This document shows, in pieces, positions 24,869 through 32,300 of a stretch of DNA of 38,260 nucleotides (its first letter is position 1; each line of letters starts with the position of its first letter). The DNA comes from an uncultured Lachnospiraceae bacterium (GTDB lineage: Bacteria > Bacillota > Clostridia > Lachnospirales > Lachnospiraceae): positions 1 through 38,260 of the forward strand of contig CAJUQB010000049.1 of assembly GCA_910588285.1 (NCBI GenBank). The letters are read 5' to 3'. The notes under the pieces are model-generated. The model did not search any database. It was not told the origin of the DNA and worked only from the letters and a program-made list of their open reading frames with translations. The translations under genes and the position numbers were made by a program.

Positions 24869-25003
24869 ATGAAGATGACATTTCAGCCCAAGAAGAGGTC
24901 AAGAGCAAGAGTTCATGGATTCCGTGCCAGAATGAGCACCAAAGGCGGAAGAAAAGTGTTGGCTGCAAGAAGATTAAAAGGAAGAAAAAAATTATCAGCT
25001 TAG
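24869..25003 (+). CDS. rpmH: 50S ribosomal protein L34
   Basis: L34 is a small, very basic protein of the large ribosomal subunit. The 44 residues start MKMTFQPKKRSRARVHGF and end in KKLSA; the KRSR...HGFRARM...GRKVLAARRLKGRK pattern is unmistakable. AAGGAGG at 24852-24858 precedes the ATG at 24869, with a near-consensus promoter upstream. A longer overlapping reading in another frame here is not a gene. It is followed after 45 bases by rnpA, the classic pair beside oriC. Confidence 0.98.
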   Translation: MKMTFQPKKRSRARVHGFRARMSTKGGRKVLAARRLKGRKKLSA

Positions 25004-25048
25004 GCCACATAATCTGTGGTCTTTCTTCTTCTAGTAGGGGTTTTAAAA

Positions 25049-25405
25049 TTGGACTTTTCAGAATCATTGAAGAAAAACCGGGATTTCCAGAATGTATATA
25101 AAAGGGGGACATCCTATGCCAACCGTTATTTTGTTATGTACATTCTGGAAAATGGACTCGGTAAGAATCGGATCGGAATTTCAGTCAGTAAGAAGGTTGG
25201 AAACAGCGTTGTAAGACATCGCATCTGCAGATTAGTGAGAGAGAGCTATCGGTTACAGGAAGGCATGTTCCATAGTGGTTGGGATATCGTAATCGTTGCC
25301 AGGGTAAGGGCAAAGGATGTCACATACCATCAGACAGAGAGTGCGGTTTTACATCTTGGAGGTCTCCATCGTATTTTAGTGCCAGATCATGTAAGTGAAT
25401 CGTGA
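25049..25405 (+). CDS. rnpA: Ribonuclease P protein component
   Basis: This is the protein subunit of RNase P, which matures the 5' ends of tRNAs together with its catalytic RNA. It has 118 residues from the TTG at 25049, giving the usual opening FSESLKKNRDFQNVYKRG. The RNR-motif region reads KVGNSVVRHRICRLVRESYR, with His for the usual Asn, a variant I recall from related Clostridia. AGGGG lies upstream. A GTG at 25016 would add eleven unconserved hydrophobic residues. The stop codon lies within the first, imperfect unit of the 17-bp tandem array that fills the space to yidD. Confidence 0.95.
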   Translation: MDFSESLKKNRDFQNVYKRGTSYANRYFVMYILENGLGKNRIGISVSKKVGNSVVRHRICRLVRESYRLQEGMFHSGWDIVIVARVRAKDVTYHQTESAVLHLGGLHRILVPDHVSES

Positions 25406-25513
25406 TAAAAAGTAAGTCGTAATAGAAAGTAAGTCGTGATAAAAAGTAAACCGTAATAAAAAGTAAACCGTAATAAAAAGTAAATCGTAATAGAAAGTAA
25501 GCTGTAATAAAAA
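25391..25513. repeat. 17-bp tandem repeat array between rnpA and yidD
   Basis: Six units of 17 bp run from 25412 to 25513 in phase, for example GTAAACCGTAATAAAAA twice in a row (25446-25479). Changes are limited to a few positions. A seventh, imperfect unit (25391-25411) includes the rnpA stop codon. Each unit starts GTAA and holds CGTRATA. The unit length is not a multiple of three and the frames are closed by stops, so it is not coding. Confidence 0.95.
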
Positions 25514-25542
25514 CATCAAATGGAAAATTTATGGATAATATT

Positions 25543-25551
25543 TGTGGATAA
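25543..25551 (-). promoter_or_regulatory. Isolated perfect DnaA box upstream of yidD
   Basis: TGTGGATAA (TTATCCACA on the minus strand) lies about 840 bases right of the nearest oriC box and overlaps a direct repeat GGATAATATTTG (25533-25558). Confidence 0.5.
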
Positions 25552-25578
25552 TATTTGAAAAAAGAAGATGGAATTAAA

Positions 25579-25788
25579 TTGAAAAGAATATTGATTTTTT
25601 TAATTAAATGTTACAGAAAATATTTATCACCCATGAAGACGACAAGGTGTCCTTATTGCCCTACCTGCTCAACCTATGGATTACAGGCCATTGAGAAATA
25701 TGGAGCGATCAAAGGTTCGGCTCTGGCCGGGTGGAGAATATTGAGATGTAATCCTTTTTCTAAGGGAGGATATGATCCTGTTCCATAG
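25579..25788 (+). CDS. yidD: Membrane protein insertion efficiency factor YidD
   Basis: YidD is a small membrane-associated protein that assists YidC-type insertion. About 69 residues from the TTG at 25579: LKRILIFLIKCYRKYLSPMK, then the cysteine region CPYCPTCSTYG, then AIEKYGAIKGSALAGWRILRCNPF and the ending GGYDPVP. The family pattern is CRYxPTC, so Pro-Tyr in place of Arg-Tyr after the first Cys is slightly unusual. A TTG at 25555 would add eight residues and has no ribosome site; a weak GAAGATGGA favours 25579. The gene stops 20 bases before yidC and shares its direction and role. Confidence 0.92.
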   Translation: MKRILIFLIKCYRKYLSPMKTTRCPYCPTCSTYGLQAIEKYGAIKGSALAGWRILRCNPFSKGGYDPVP

Positions 25789-25808
25789 TTTAGGAGGTAT
25801 GTTATCAA

Positions 25809-27113
25809 ATGGACATTTTTTTAACGCAGTATACCGGTAAGTTTATTGGGCCGGTAGCCAAGCTTCTTGGCTATCTTATGAACTGGATTTATGAATTCAC
25901 CTGTCTGATATTTCCGGAGTCTTCTGCACTTCACGGGAATATCGGTCTCTGTATTATATTATTTACGCTGATTATTTATCTCTGTCTGCTGCCCCTTACC
26001 ATTAAACAGCAGAAGTTCTCCAAGCTGTCCCAGAAGATGCAGCCGGAGATCCAGGAGATTCAGAAGAAGTACAAGAATAAGAAGGATCAGGCTTCTATGA
26101 TGGCTATGAATCAGGAGACACAGGCTGTCTATGCAAAATACGGCATTTCCCCTACCGGAAGCTGTTTGCAGCTGATTATCCAGATGCCGATCCTGTTTGC
26201 ATTGTATCGTGTTATTTATAATATACCTGCTTATGTGGGAGGCTTTAAGGAATATTTCTCTGAGACAGTGGATGGTATTATGGCTACCCAGGGCTATCAG
26301 GATATTATGAGCAAGTTTATCGAGGGCATGAATCTTAGAATGGTCAGCCTGAATTTTTCCGGAACGGATACAGAAGCGGCCAACTCGATCATCGACGTGC
26401 TGTATGCTATGCCTACGAATGCCTGGGATACCTTAAAGGATACTTTTTCAAGCTTATCCGGCGTGATCACAACCCTGGAGGGACATCTGGAGCAGGCAAA
26501 TTATTTCCTTGGCATTAACATTGCCAATTCTCCTTCCGAGCTGATCAAGTATGGATGGAGCGCCGGGAAATATCTTCTTGTGTTTGGAGCGATCCTTGTT
26601 CCCGTGCTTTCTGCACTGACGCAGTTTTTAAATGTAAAGCTGATGCCTACTGCAGATGCTGCCGCTAATAGCAATGCGAACAATCAGGCCAATTCCATGG
26701 CCAATTCCATGAAGATGATGAATTATATGATGCCCTTGATGTCCTTTGTGTTTGTATTCACACTTCCTGTCGGTATGGGTATTTACTGGATTGCCGGAGC
26801 TGTGATCCGCTGCATCCAGCAGCTTATTATCAATAAGCATATGGACAAGATTGATCTGGATAAGATCATTGAGAAGAATCAGGAAAAGGCAAAGAACAAA
26901 AAGAAGAAAAAGGGTATCATGGAAAATCAGATTTCAAATATGGCCCACATGAATACAAGAAGTATGTCAGACAAAGCTAACATTGGGACAAATAAGACGA
27001 AGGCAGAGGTGAAGGATTCAGAACTCTCTTCTTCCGGAAAGCAATTCAAGGAAGGAAGCCTGGCTGCAAAGGCAAATCTTGTTCGTGACTTCAATGAGAG
27101 AAATAATAAATAA
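25809..27113 (+). CDS. yidC: Membrane protein insertase YidC/OxaA
   Basis: YidC inserts and folds membrane proteins, alone or with SecYEG. It has 434 residues. The first helix is followed by the cytoplasmic hairpin KQQKFSKLSQKMQPEIQEIQKKY. The core continues with GSCLQLIIQMPILFALYRVIY, and the last helices have MNYMMPLMSFVFVFTLPVGMGIYWI. The long C-terminal tail is lysine-rich (KNKKKKKG) and likely contacts ribosomal RNA. The region between helices 2 and 3 (about residues 145-220) is longer than in B. subtilis SpoIIIJ and is typical of Lachnospiraceae-type copies. AGGAGG sits 11 bases before the ATG. jag follows after 22 bases. Confidence 0.96.
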   Translation: MDIFLTQYTGKFIGPVAKLLGYLMNWIYEFTCLIFPESSALHGNIGLCIILFTLIIYLCLLPLTIKQQKFSKLSQKMQPEIQEIQKKYKNKKDQASMMAMNQETQAVYAKYGISPTGSCLQLIIQMPILFALYRVIYNIPAYVGGFKEYFSETVDGIMATQGYQDIMSKFIEGMNLRMVSLNFSGTDTEAANSIIDVLYAMPTNAWDTLKDTFSSLSGVITTLEGHLEQANYFLGINIANSPSELIKYGWSAGKYLLVFGAILVPVLSALTQFLNVKLMPTADAAANSNANNQANSMANSMKMMNYMMPLMSFVFVFTLPVGMGIYWIAGAVIRCIQQLIINKHMDKIDLDKIIEKNQEKAKNKKKKKGIMENQISNMAHMNTRSMSDKANIGTNKTKAEVKDSELSSSGKQFKEGSLAAKANLVRDFNERNNK

Positions 27114-27135
27114 TAGCAAAAAGGGGGTCTTTGTT

Positions 27136-27888
27136 ATGGATTTTATTCAGGTAACAGGCAAAACGGTAGATGACGCCTTGACAGAAGGGCTTGTGAAGCT
27201 TGGTACGACCAGTGATAAGGTGGAATATCAGGTAATTGAAAAGGGGAGCGCCGGATTTCTCGGAATCGGAAGTAAGCCTGCTGTCATCAAGATCCGTAAG
27301 AAATTTACTGTAATTGATGTAGTCCGGAATTTTCTGGATGATGTTTTTCGTGCTATGGATATGCAGGTTGAGATCATCATCAACCAGAGTGAAGATGCTA
27401 AGGTGATTGATGTTGATTTGAAGGGCGGCGATATGGGCGTTCTGATTGGAAAGCGTGGTCAGACATTGGATTCCCTGCAATATCTTGTGAACCTTGCAGC
27501 CAATAAGCAGTCGGAAGAGTATGTGAAGGTTAAGCTTGATACAGAGGATTACCGCAAGAGAAGAAGGGAAACGCTGGAGAACCTTGCAAAGAATATTTCT
27601 TATAAAGTAAAGCGCACGAAGCGTCCCATTTCCCTTGAACCTATGAATCCCTTTGAACGGCGTGTGATTCATTCTGCATTGCAGGGCGACAAATATGTCA
27701 GCACCCACAGCGAGGGGGAGGAGCCCTTCCGCCATGTGGTAGTAACATTGAAGCGATATAATCGTAAGAATGATGCAAGGGATAACAGAGAATTCAGAGA
27801 GCATAAGGAATTCAGGGATAACAGAGAATTCAGGGAATACAAGGTATCCAGGGATAACAGAGAAAATATTGAAAATAATGAAGAGTAA
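27136..27888 (+). CDS. jag: RNA-binding protein Jag/KhpB
   Basis: This KH-R3H RNA-binding protein works with KhpA in cell-shape and RNA control and is nearly always next to yidC. It has 250 residues: Jag-N domain (1-50, VTGKTVDDALTEGL and GFLGIGSKPA), KH domain (about 75-150 with IGKRGQTL at 104-111) and R3H domain (about 155-210 with MNPFERRVIHSAL and the SEGEEPFRHVV end). Residues 216-250 form a charged tail of 12-residue repeats (DNREFREHKEFR type), unusual for the family. The ATG at 27136 has GGGGG 8 bases upstream; the frame's longer opening to 27079 lies inside yidC. A terminator follows. Confidence 0.94.
   Translation: MDFIQVTGKTVDDALTEGLVKLGTTSDKVEYQVIEKGSAGFLGIGSKPAVIKIRKKFTVIDVVRNFLDDVFRAMDMQVEIIINQSEDAKVIDVDLKGGDMGVLIGKRGQTLDSLQYLVNLAANKQSEEYVKVKLDTEDYRKRRRETLENLAKNISYKVKRTKRPISLEPMNPFERRVIHSALQGDKYVSTHSEGEEPFRHVVVTLKRYNRKNDARDNREFREHKEFRDNREFREYKVSRDNRENIENNEE
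27779..27862. repeat. 36-bp tandem repeat encoding the Jag tail
   Basis: GGATAACAGAGAA recurs at 27779, 27815 and 27851 with a period of exactly 36 bases, giving about 2.3 copies. The period is 12 codons, so the frame is kept; it encodes the DNREFRE repeats. Changes within units show that the duplication is not brand new. Confidence 0.9.
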
Positions 27889-27901
27889 GAGACGGGAATA
27901 T

Positions 27902-27928
27902 AAGGGGTTGTATATCAACTCCTTTTTT
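27902..27928 (+). terminator. Rho-independent terminator after jag
   Basis: AAGGGGTTG (27902-27910) and CAACTCCTT (27916-27924) pair with one G-U across a 5-base loop, followed by a T run. It ends the rpmH-jag unit, though mnmE starts only about 20 bases later, so read-through is possible. Confidence 0.8.
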
Positions 27929-27948
27929 CCTTTTAAGGAAATGATGCT

Positions 27949-29355
27949 ATGAAAACAGATACGATTGCTGCCATTGCAACTGCGCTGACAAATCAGGTGA
28001 ATTCCGGGATCGGAATTATCAGAATCAGCGGGGAGGATGCATTGACTGTTATCGACCGAATCTATCGGTCAAAGAATAATCAAAAAAAATTATCTCAGGA
28101 AAAAAGCCATACGGTTCATTATGGCTTTGTATATGACGGAGAGCTTCTGATTGATGAAGTAATGGTTTTGATCATGAGGGGTCCCAATACCTATACCAGA
28201 GAGGATACGGTTGAGATTGACTGTCATGGAGGCTCTCTTGTGATGCAGCGGATCTTAGATACAGTCATTCGTCATGGAGCCAGGGCAGCCGAACCGGGAG
28301 AATTTACAAAGCGTGCGTTTTTAAATGGGCGGATTGATTTGTCTCAGGCTGAATCTGTGATGGATCTGATTCAGTCAAAAAATGAATTTGCCCTGTCAAG
28401 CTCCCTGTCGCAGCTTCAGGGTGCAGTGTGTGAGAAAATCAGGGAGCTGCGGGCAAGGCTGCTTCATGAGGTTGCATTTATTGAATCTGCCCTGGATGAT
28501 CCGGAGCATATTAGTATAGAAGGATATGATGCTGCATTAGATCATGCCATGGAAGAGCTTTCCCATGAGCTGAGGGGAATTCTGAAGGCTTCGGAGCAGG
28601 GTTCTCTGCTGAAGGACGGAATTTATACTGTGATTATAGGAAAGCCAAATGCCGGCAAATCCTCTTTGCTGAATCGTCTTGTTGGGAGAGAGCGTGCCAT
28701 TGTTACGCCCATTGCCGGTACTACCAGAGATACCCTGGAGGAGCAGATCAATCTTGGCGGCATTACCTTAAACCTGATTGATACGGCAGGGATTCATTCT
28801 ACAGAAGATTTTGTGGAGCGGATTGGTGTGGAGAAAGCCATTGAATATGTGGAGAAAGCAGATCTTGTATTATATCTTGTGGATGCATCTGTTCCTCTGG
28901 ATGAAAATGACCGCCGTATCTGCCAGCTACTGGCTTCTAAGAAGACAATTTTTTTATTGAATAAGACGGATCTTACGCAGGTGGTATCTGCCAGGGATTT
29001 TGCATCTGATTTTGGAATATCCTTTGATTCCGGCCAAAACAGGCTTATTGAGATTTCTGCCCTGGAGGGAACAGGAGTGGATCTTCTGGAGGAGACAATC
29101 CGAAACCTGTTTTTGATTGGAGAGATTTCCTTTCATGATGAAATATATCTTACTAACGCACGGCAGAAGGCTGCCATGGAGCAGGCATATCAAAGTATCC
29201 TGCATGTCAGGAGCAGTATCGCGGCCGGTATGCCCGAGGATTTTTATTCCATAGATTTGATGGATGCCTATGAGGCTCTTGGTGAGATTATCGGCGAGAC
29301 AGTGGGAGAGGATTTGGTAAATGAGATTTTTTCCAAGTTTTGTATGGGGAAGTAG
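27949..29355 (+). CDS. mnmE: tRNA modification GTPase MnmE
   Basis: MnmE works with MnmG to add carboxymethylaminomethyl groups to wobble uridines of tRNA. It has 468 residues. The N-terminal tetrahydrofolate-binding domain opens DTIAAIATALTNQVNSGIGIIRISG. The inserted G domain has G1 GKPNAGKSSLL, G3 DTAGIH and G4 NKTD. The C-terminal end is FCMGK, the CxGK motif whose cysteine takes part in modification. AAGGAAA precedes the ATG. The gene is followed by a 33-bp tandem repeat and then mnmG, its functional partner. Confidence 0.97.
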   Translation: MKTDTIAAIATALTNQVNSGIGIIRISGEDALTVIDRIYRSKNNQKKLSQEKSHTVHYGFVYDGELLIDEVMVLIMRGPNTYTREDTVEIDCHGGSLVMQRILDTVIRHGARAAEPGEFTKRAFLNGRIDLSQAESVMDLIQSKNEFALSSSLSQLQGAVCEKIRELRARLLHEVAFIESALDDPEHISIEGYDAALDHAMEELSHELRGILKASEQGSLLKDGIYTVIIGKPNAGKSSLLNRLVGRERAIVTPIAGTTRDTLEEQINLGGITLNLIDTAGIHSTEDFVERIGVEKAIEYVEKADLVLYLVDASVPLDENDRRICQLLASKKTIFLLNKTDLTQVVSARDFASDFGISFDSGQNRLIEISALEGTGVDLLEETIRNLFLIGEISFHDEIYLTNARQKAAMEQAYQSILHVRSSIAAGMPEDFYSIDLMDAYEALGEIIGETVGEDLVNEIFSKFCMGK

Positions 29356-29367
29356 GGTTTGAGAGTA

Positions 29368-29442
29368 TTGTGTTGGAAAATAGGATGCTGTATTTGAATG
29401 TTGTGTTGGAAAATAGGATGCTGTATTTGGATGTTGTGTTGG
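29368..29442. repeat. 33-bp tandem repeat between mnmE and mnmG
   Basis: TTGTGTTGGAAAATAGGATG begins at 29368 and recurs at 29401, with the shared start TTGTGTTGG again at 29434, so the period is exactly 33 bases with about 2.3 copies. The first two copies differ at one position seen. No credible gene uses the array. Confidence 0.92.
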
Positions 29443-29469
29443 AATATATAGACTGTGGAGGAAGTGGCA

Positions 29470-31368
29470 ATGTCTTATTTGGAAGAAACATATGAGGTCT
29501 GTGTGGTAGGTGCAGGCCATGCAGGGTGTGAGGCTGCCCTGGCCAGTGCAAGGCTTGGATTGCGTACTATTTTATTTACCATCAATATTGAGAGTATTGC
29601 TATGATGCCCTGCAATCCGAATATCGGAGGAAGTTCCAAGGGACATCTGGTACGGGAGATTGATGCTCTCGGCGGACAGATGGGAATAACCATTGACCAG
29701 ACATTTATTCAGTCAAAAATGTTGAATAAGTCAAAGGGGCCTGCTGTCCATTCCCTGCGCGCCCAAGCAGATAAGGCAGAGTACAGCAAAAGTATGCGTC
29801 AGACTCTTGAGAGGCAGGAGAATCTGACGATTCGGCAGGCAGAGGTTACGGAATTGATTATTGAGGATCAGATGGTAAAGGGCGTAAAGACCTATTCCGG
29901 AGCTGTTTATCATGCAGGAGCAGTGGTGCTCTGTACCGGAACCTATCTGAAGGCACGATGCCTGTATGGAGATGTTGTAAATTATACAGGGCCCAATGGA
30001 TTACAGGCAGCGAATGCTCTCAGTGATTCTTTAAGAAAAAATGGTGTAGAATTATTCCGCTTTAAAACAGGTACACCGGCACGAATCGACAAAAAATCCA
30101 TAGATTTTACAAAAATGGAAGAGCAATTTGGAGATGAGCGGGTGGTTCCCTTTTCTTTTACGACAGATCCTGAGCAGGTACAGATTAATCAGGCTTCCTG
30201 CTGGCTGACCTATACCAATGAAAAGACCCATCAGATAATTCGGGACAATCTGGACAGATCTCCTCTCTATTCTGGTATGATTGAAGGAACAGGGCCCAGA
30301 TATTGTCCGTCCATTGAGGATAAGGTTGTGAGGTTTGCAGATAAGGATCGGCATCAGGTATTTATTGAACCGGAGGGAAGCGCTACCACAGAGATGTATA
30401 TTGGAGGAATGTCAAGCTCCCTGCCTGAGGATGTGCAGTATGAAATGTATCGCAGTGTGCCTGGACTGGAGCATGCGGAGATTATCCGAAATGCTTATGC
30501 CATTGAATATGATTGTATTGATCCAAGGCAGCTGAAATCATCTTTGGAGTTTAAGGGGATTTCCGGATTATTTTCCGGAGGCCAGTTTAACGGAAGCTCA
30601 GGGTATGAGGAGGCAGCCTGTCAGGGCTTAGTAGCAGGAATCAATGGGGCCCGCTATGTGAGAGGACAGGAGCCAATGCTTTTCGATCGCTCGGAATCTT
30701 ATATAGGTGTACTGATTGATGACCTTGTAACAAAGGAAAATAAAGAGCCTTACCGAATGATGACTTCACGAGCGGAATATCGCCTACTGTTAAGACAGGA
30801 TAATGCTGATCTGAGACTTTCCCGTAAAGGTTATGAGATTGGGCTGATTTCTCAGGAGCGGTATGACTGGGTGAATCAGAAGGAAGCGCTGATTGAGCAG
30901 GAGGTAAAACGGGTGGAGCATGTGAATATTGGTGCAAATGAAGCGGTTCAGGAGCTTTTGAAAAGCTATAACAGTACGCCCTTAAAGACAGGTACTTCTC
31001 TGGCAGAGCTGATCCGCCGCCCAGAATTGAGTTATGAGGATCTGGGGGATATTGATCCAGAACGTCCAAAGCTTCCTTATGATGTAGTGGAGCAGGTAAA
31101 TATCAATATAAAGTATGACGGATATATCAAACGTCAAATGAAGCAGGTAAAACAGTTTAAACGACTGGAAAATAAACAAATACCAGAAAAATTTAATTAT
31201 GATATAATTAATAGTCTCCGCACAGAGGCCAGGCAGAAGCTGAATTTGTATCAGCCTCAGTCCGTGGGACAGGCTTCTCGGATTGCCGGTGTATCCCCGG
31301 CAGATATATCCGTGCTGCTGGTGTATTTGGAACAGATGAACCGTGGGGGAATGAAGGATGATAAATAA
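29470..31368 (+). CDS. mnmG: tRNA uridine-5-carboxymethylaminomethyl synthesis enzyme MnmG (GidA)
   Basis: This FAD-dependent partner of MnmE modifies wobble U34 of several tRNAs. It has 632 residues. The N-terminal FAD-binding site is VVGAGHAGCEAALASARLG. MMPCNPNIGGSSKGHLVREIDALGG and AVHSLRAQADK follow, and DPRQLKSSLEFKGISGLFSGGQFNGSSGYEEAACQG-type core motifs are in place. The C-terminal helical domain ends RIAGVSPADISVLLVYLE. The ATG at 29470 has GGAGG 8 bases upstream; a GTG at 29455 overlaps that site and is unlikely. Its last 11 bases overlap the start of rsmG. Confidence 0.97.
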   Translation: MSYLEETYEVCVVGAGHAGCEAALASARLGLRTILFTINIESIAMMPCNPNIGGSSKGHLVREIDALGGQMGITIDQTFIQSKMLNKSKGPAVHSLRAQADKAEYSKSMRQTLERQENLTIRQAEVTELIIEDQMVKGVKTYSGAVYHAGAVVLCTGTYLKARCLYGDVVNYTGPNGLQAANALSDSLRKNGVELFRFKTGTPARIDKKSIDFTKMEEQFGDERVVPFSFTTDPEQVQINQASCWLTYTNEKTHQIIRDNLDRSPLYSGMIEGTGPRYCPSIEDKVVRFADKDRHQVFIEPEGSATTEMYIGGMSSSLPEDVQYEMYRSVPGLEHAEIIRNAYAIEYDCIDPRQLKSSLEFKGISGLFSGGQFNGSSGYEEAACQGLVAGINGARYVRGQEPMLFDRSESYIGVLIDDLVTKENKEPYRMMTSRAEYRLLLRQDNADLRLSRKGYEIGLISQERYDWVNQKEALIEQEVKRVEHVNIGANEAVQELLKSYNSTPLKTGTSLAELIRRPELSYEDLGDIDPERPKLPYDVVEQVNINIKYDGYIKRQMKQVKQFKRLENKQIPEKFNYDIINSLRTEARQKLNLYQPQSVGQASRIAGVSPADISVLLVYLEQMNRGGMKDDK

Positions 31369-32242
31369 TAGAGATAATGATATAAATATTGATAGAAATA
31401 GTGATAGAGATAGAAATAGAAATAGAGATAGTGATATTGATAGAAATATTGATAGAAATATTGATAGAAATATTGATAGAAATGATAAGAATATGGAATA
31501 TGGAAGTCAGATATTATTTCTGACGGAAGCACTGAAGGGCTTATGTTTGGAGGTTCTGGGGAATAAGGAGGAAGGCAGGGATAAGCTGCAGCAGCTTCTT
31601 TCTTATTATGAGCTATTGGTGGAAAGGAATAAGGTGATGAACCTCACCTCTATTACAGAATTCGAGGATGTGGTTATAAAGCATTTTATAGATAGCTTAA
31701 GCTTATGTAAGCTGATGGAGCTGTCCAGGCCCATGCGTGTGCTGGATCTCGGCACTGGCGCCGGCTTTCCCGGTATTCCTTTGAAGATTATGTTCCCACA
31801 GCTTCAGGTTACATTGATGGATTCTCTGAACAAGCGAATTGTATTTCTGGAGGATGTGATACAAGAGCTTAAGCTGGAGCAGATCAATGCTGTTCATGGC
31901 CGGGCAGAGGATCTGGCCAGAAAGCCTGAGTATCGGGATCAGTTTGATCTTGTTGTTTCACGTGCTGTTGCGAATCTCTCCTCTTTGTCCGAATACTGTA
32001 TTCCCTTTGTAAAAAAGGGAGGATTCTTTGTTGCCTATAAATCAGGTGATGTAGAGAAGGAGGTGCAGGAGGCTGCTTACGGGATTAAATTATTGGGAGG
32101 AAAAAAAGAACAGGTTTATCAGTTCCAGTTACCGGATACTGATATTTCCCGTTCTTTTGTAAAAATCAAAAAAGTAATGAAAACACCGAAGGCATTTCCT
32201 CGAAAGGCAGGTCTGCCATCAAGGGAACCCTTGCATTCTTAA
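31358..32242 (+). CDS. rsmG: 16S rRNA (guanine-N7) methyltransferase RsmG with repeat-encoded N-terminal extension
   Basis: RsmG methylates G527 of 16S rRNA; loss gives low-level streptomycin resistance in other bacteria. The core opens KLQQLLSYYELLVERNKVMNLTSITE, has the SAM motif LDLGTGAGFPGIPLKI and then VVSRAVANL. From the ATG at 31358, which has GGGGG about 8 bases upstream inside mnmG, the protein is 294 residues. Its first 45 are almost only Asp, Asn, Arg and Ile in a repeat (IDRN four times). From the internal ATG at 31493 it would be 249 residues, near the normal length, but no ribosome site is seen there. I favour 31358. If so, the extension is disordered and added by repeat growth. 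Confidence 0.93.
   Translation: MINNRDNDINIDRNSDRDRNRNRDSDIDRNIDRNIDRNIDRNDKNMEYGSQILFLTEALKGLCLEVLGNKEEGRDKLQQLLSYYELLVERNKVMNLTSITEFEDVVIKHFIDSLSLCKLMELSRPMRVLDLGTGAGFPGIPLKIMFPQLQVTLMDSLNKRIVFLEDVIQELKLEQINAVHGRAEDLARKPEYRDQFDLVVSRAVANLSSLSEYCIPFVKKGGFFVAYKSGDVEKEVQEAAYGIKLLGGKKEQVYQFQLPDTDISRSFVKIKKVMKTPKAFPRKAGLPSREPLHS
31363..31490. repeat. 12-bp tandem repeat array at the rsmG start
   Basis: ATATTGATAGAA occurs four times perfectly in a row (31434-31481). Before it, degenerate 6- and 12-bp variants of GATAGAAATA reach back to about 31363, just inside rsmG. The unit is four codons (I-D-R-N), so growth or loss keeps the frame. Confidence 0.93.
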
Positions 32243-32300
32243 ATGAGTTATAAATAAGTTATCTAAAATGAGCTGTCTAAAATAATCTATTGAAAAGAAG

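Noticed and set aside
24832..25101. 89-residue frame across rpmH
   Set aside because: It is another frame of rpmH and the rpmH-rnpA gap; rpmH itself is unmistakable.
25391..25513. CRISPR array
   Set aside because: Units of 17 bp are contiguous with no unique spacers and no cas genes are near.
27091..27918. 275-residue open frame opposite jag
   Set aside because: It is the shadow of the yidC end, jag and the terminator, and jag is certain.
29288..29551. Repeat-rich small proteins opposite the mnmE-mnmG gap
   Set aside because: They arise from the 33-bp repeat read on the wrong strand and overlap both real genes.
31257..31532. Tyr/Gln-rich repeat protein opposite the rsmG start
   Set aside because: It is the complement of the 12-bp array and of the mnmG end, without a start signal.
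31954..31969. Half parS-like sequence TGTTTCACGTG inside rsmG
   Set aside because: Only the first 11 of 16 bases match, and the segment encodes the conserved VSRAVA motif of RsmG, which explains it.
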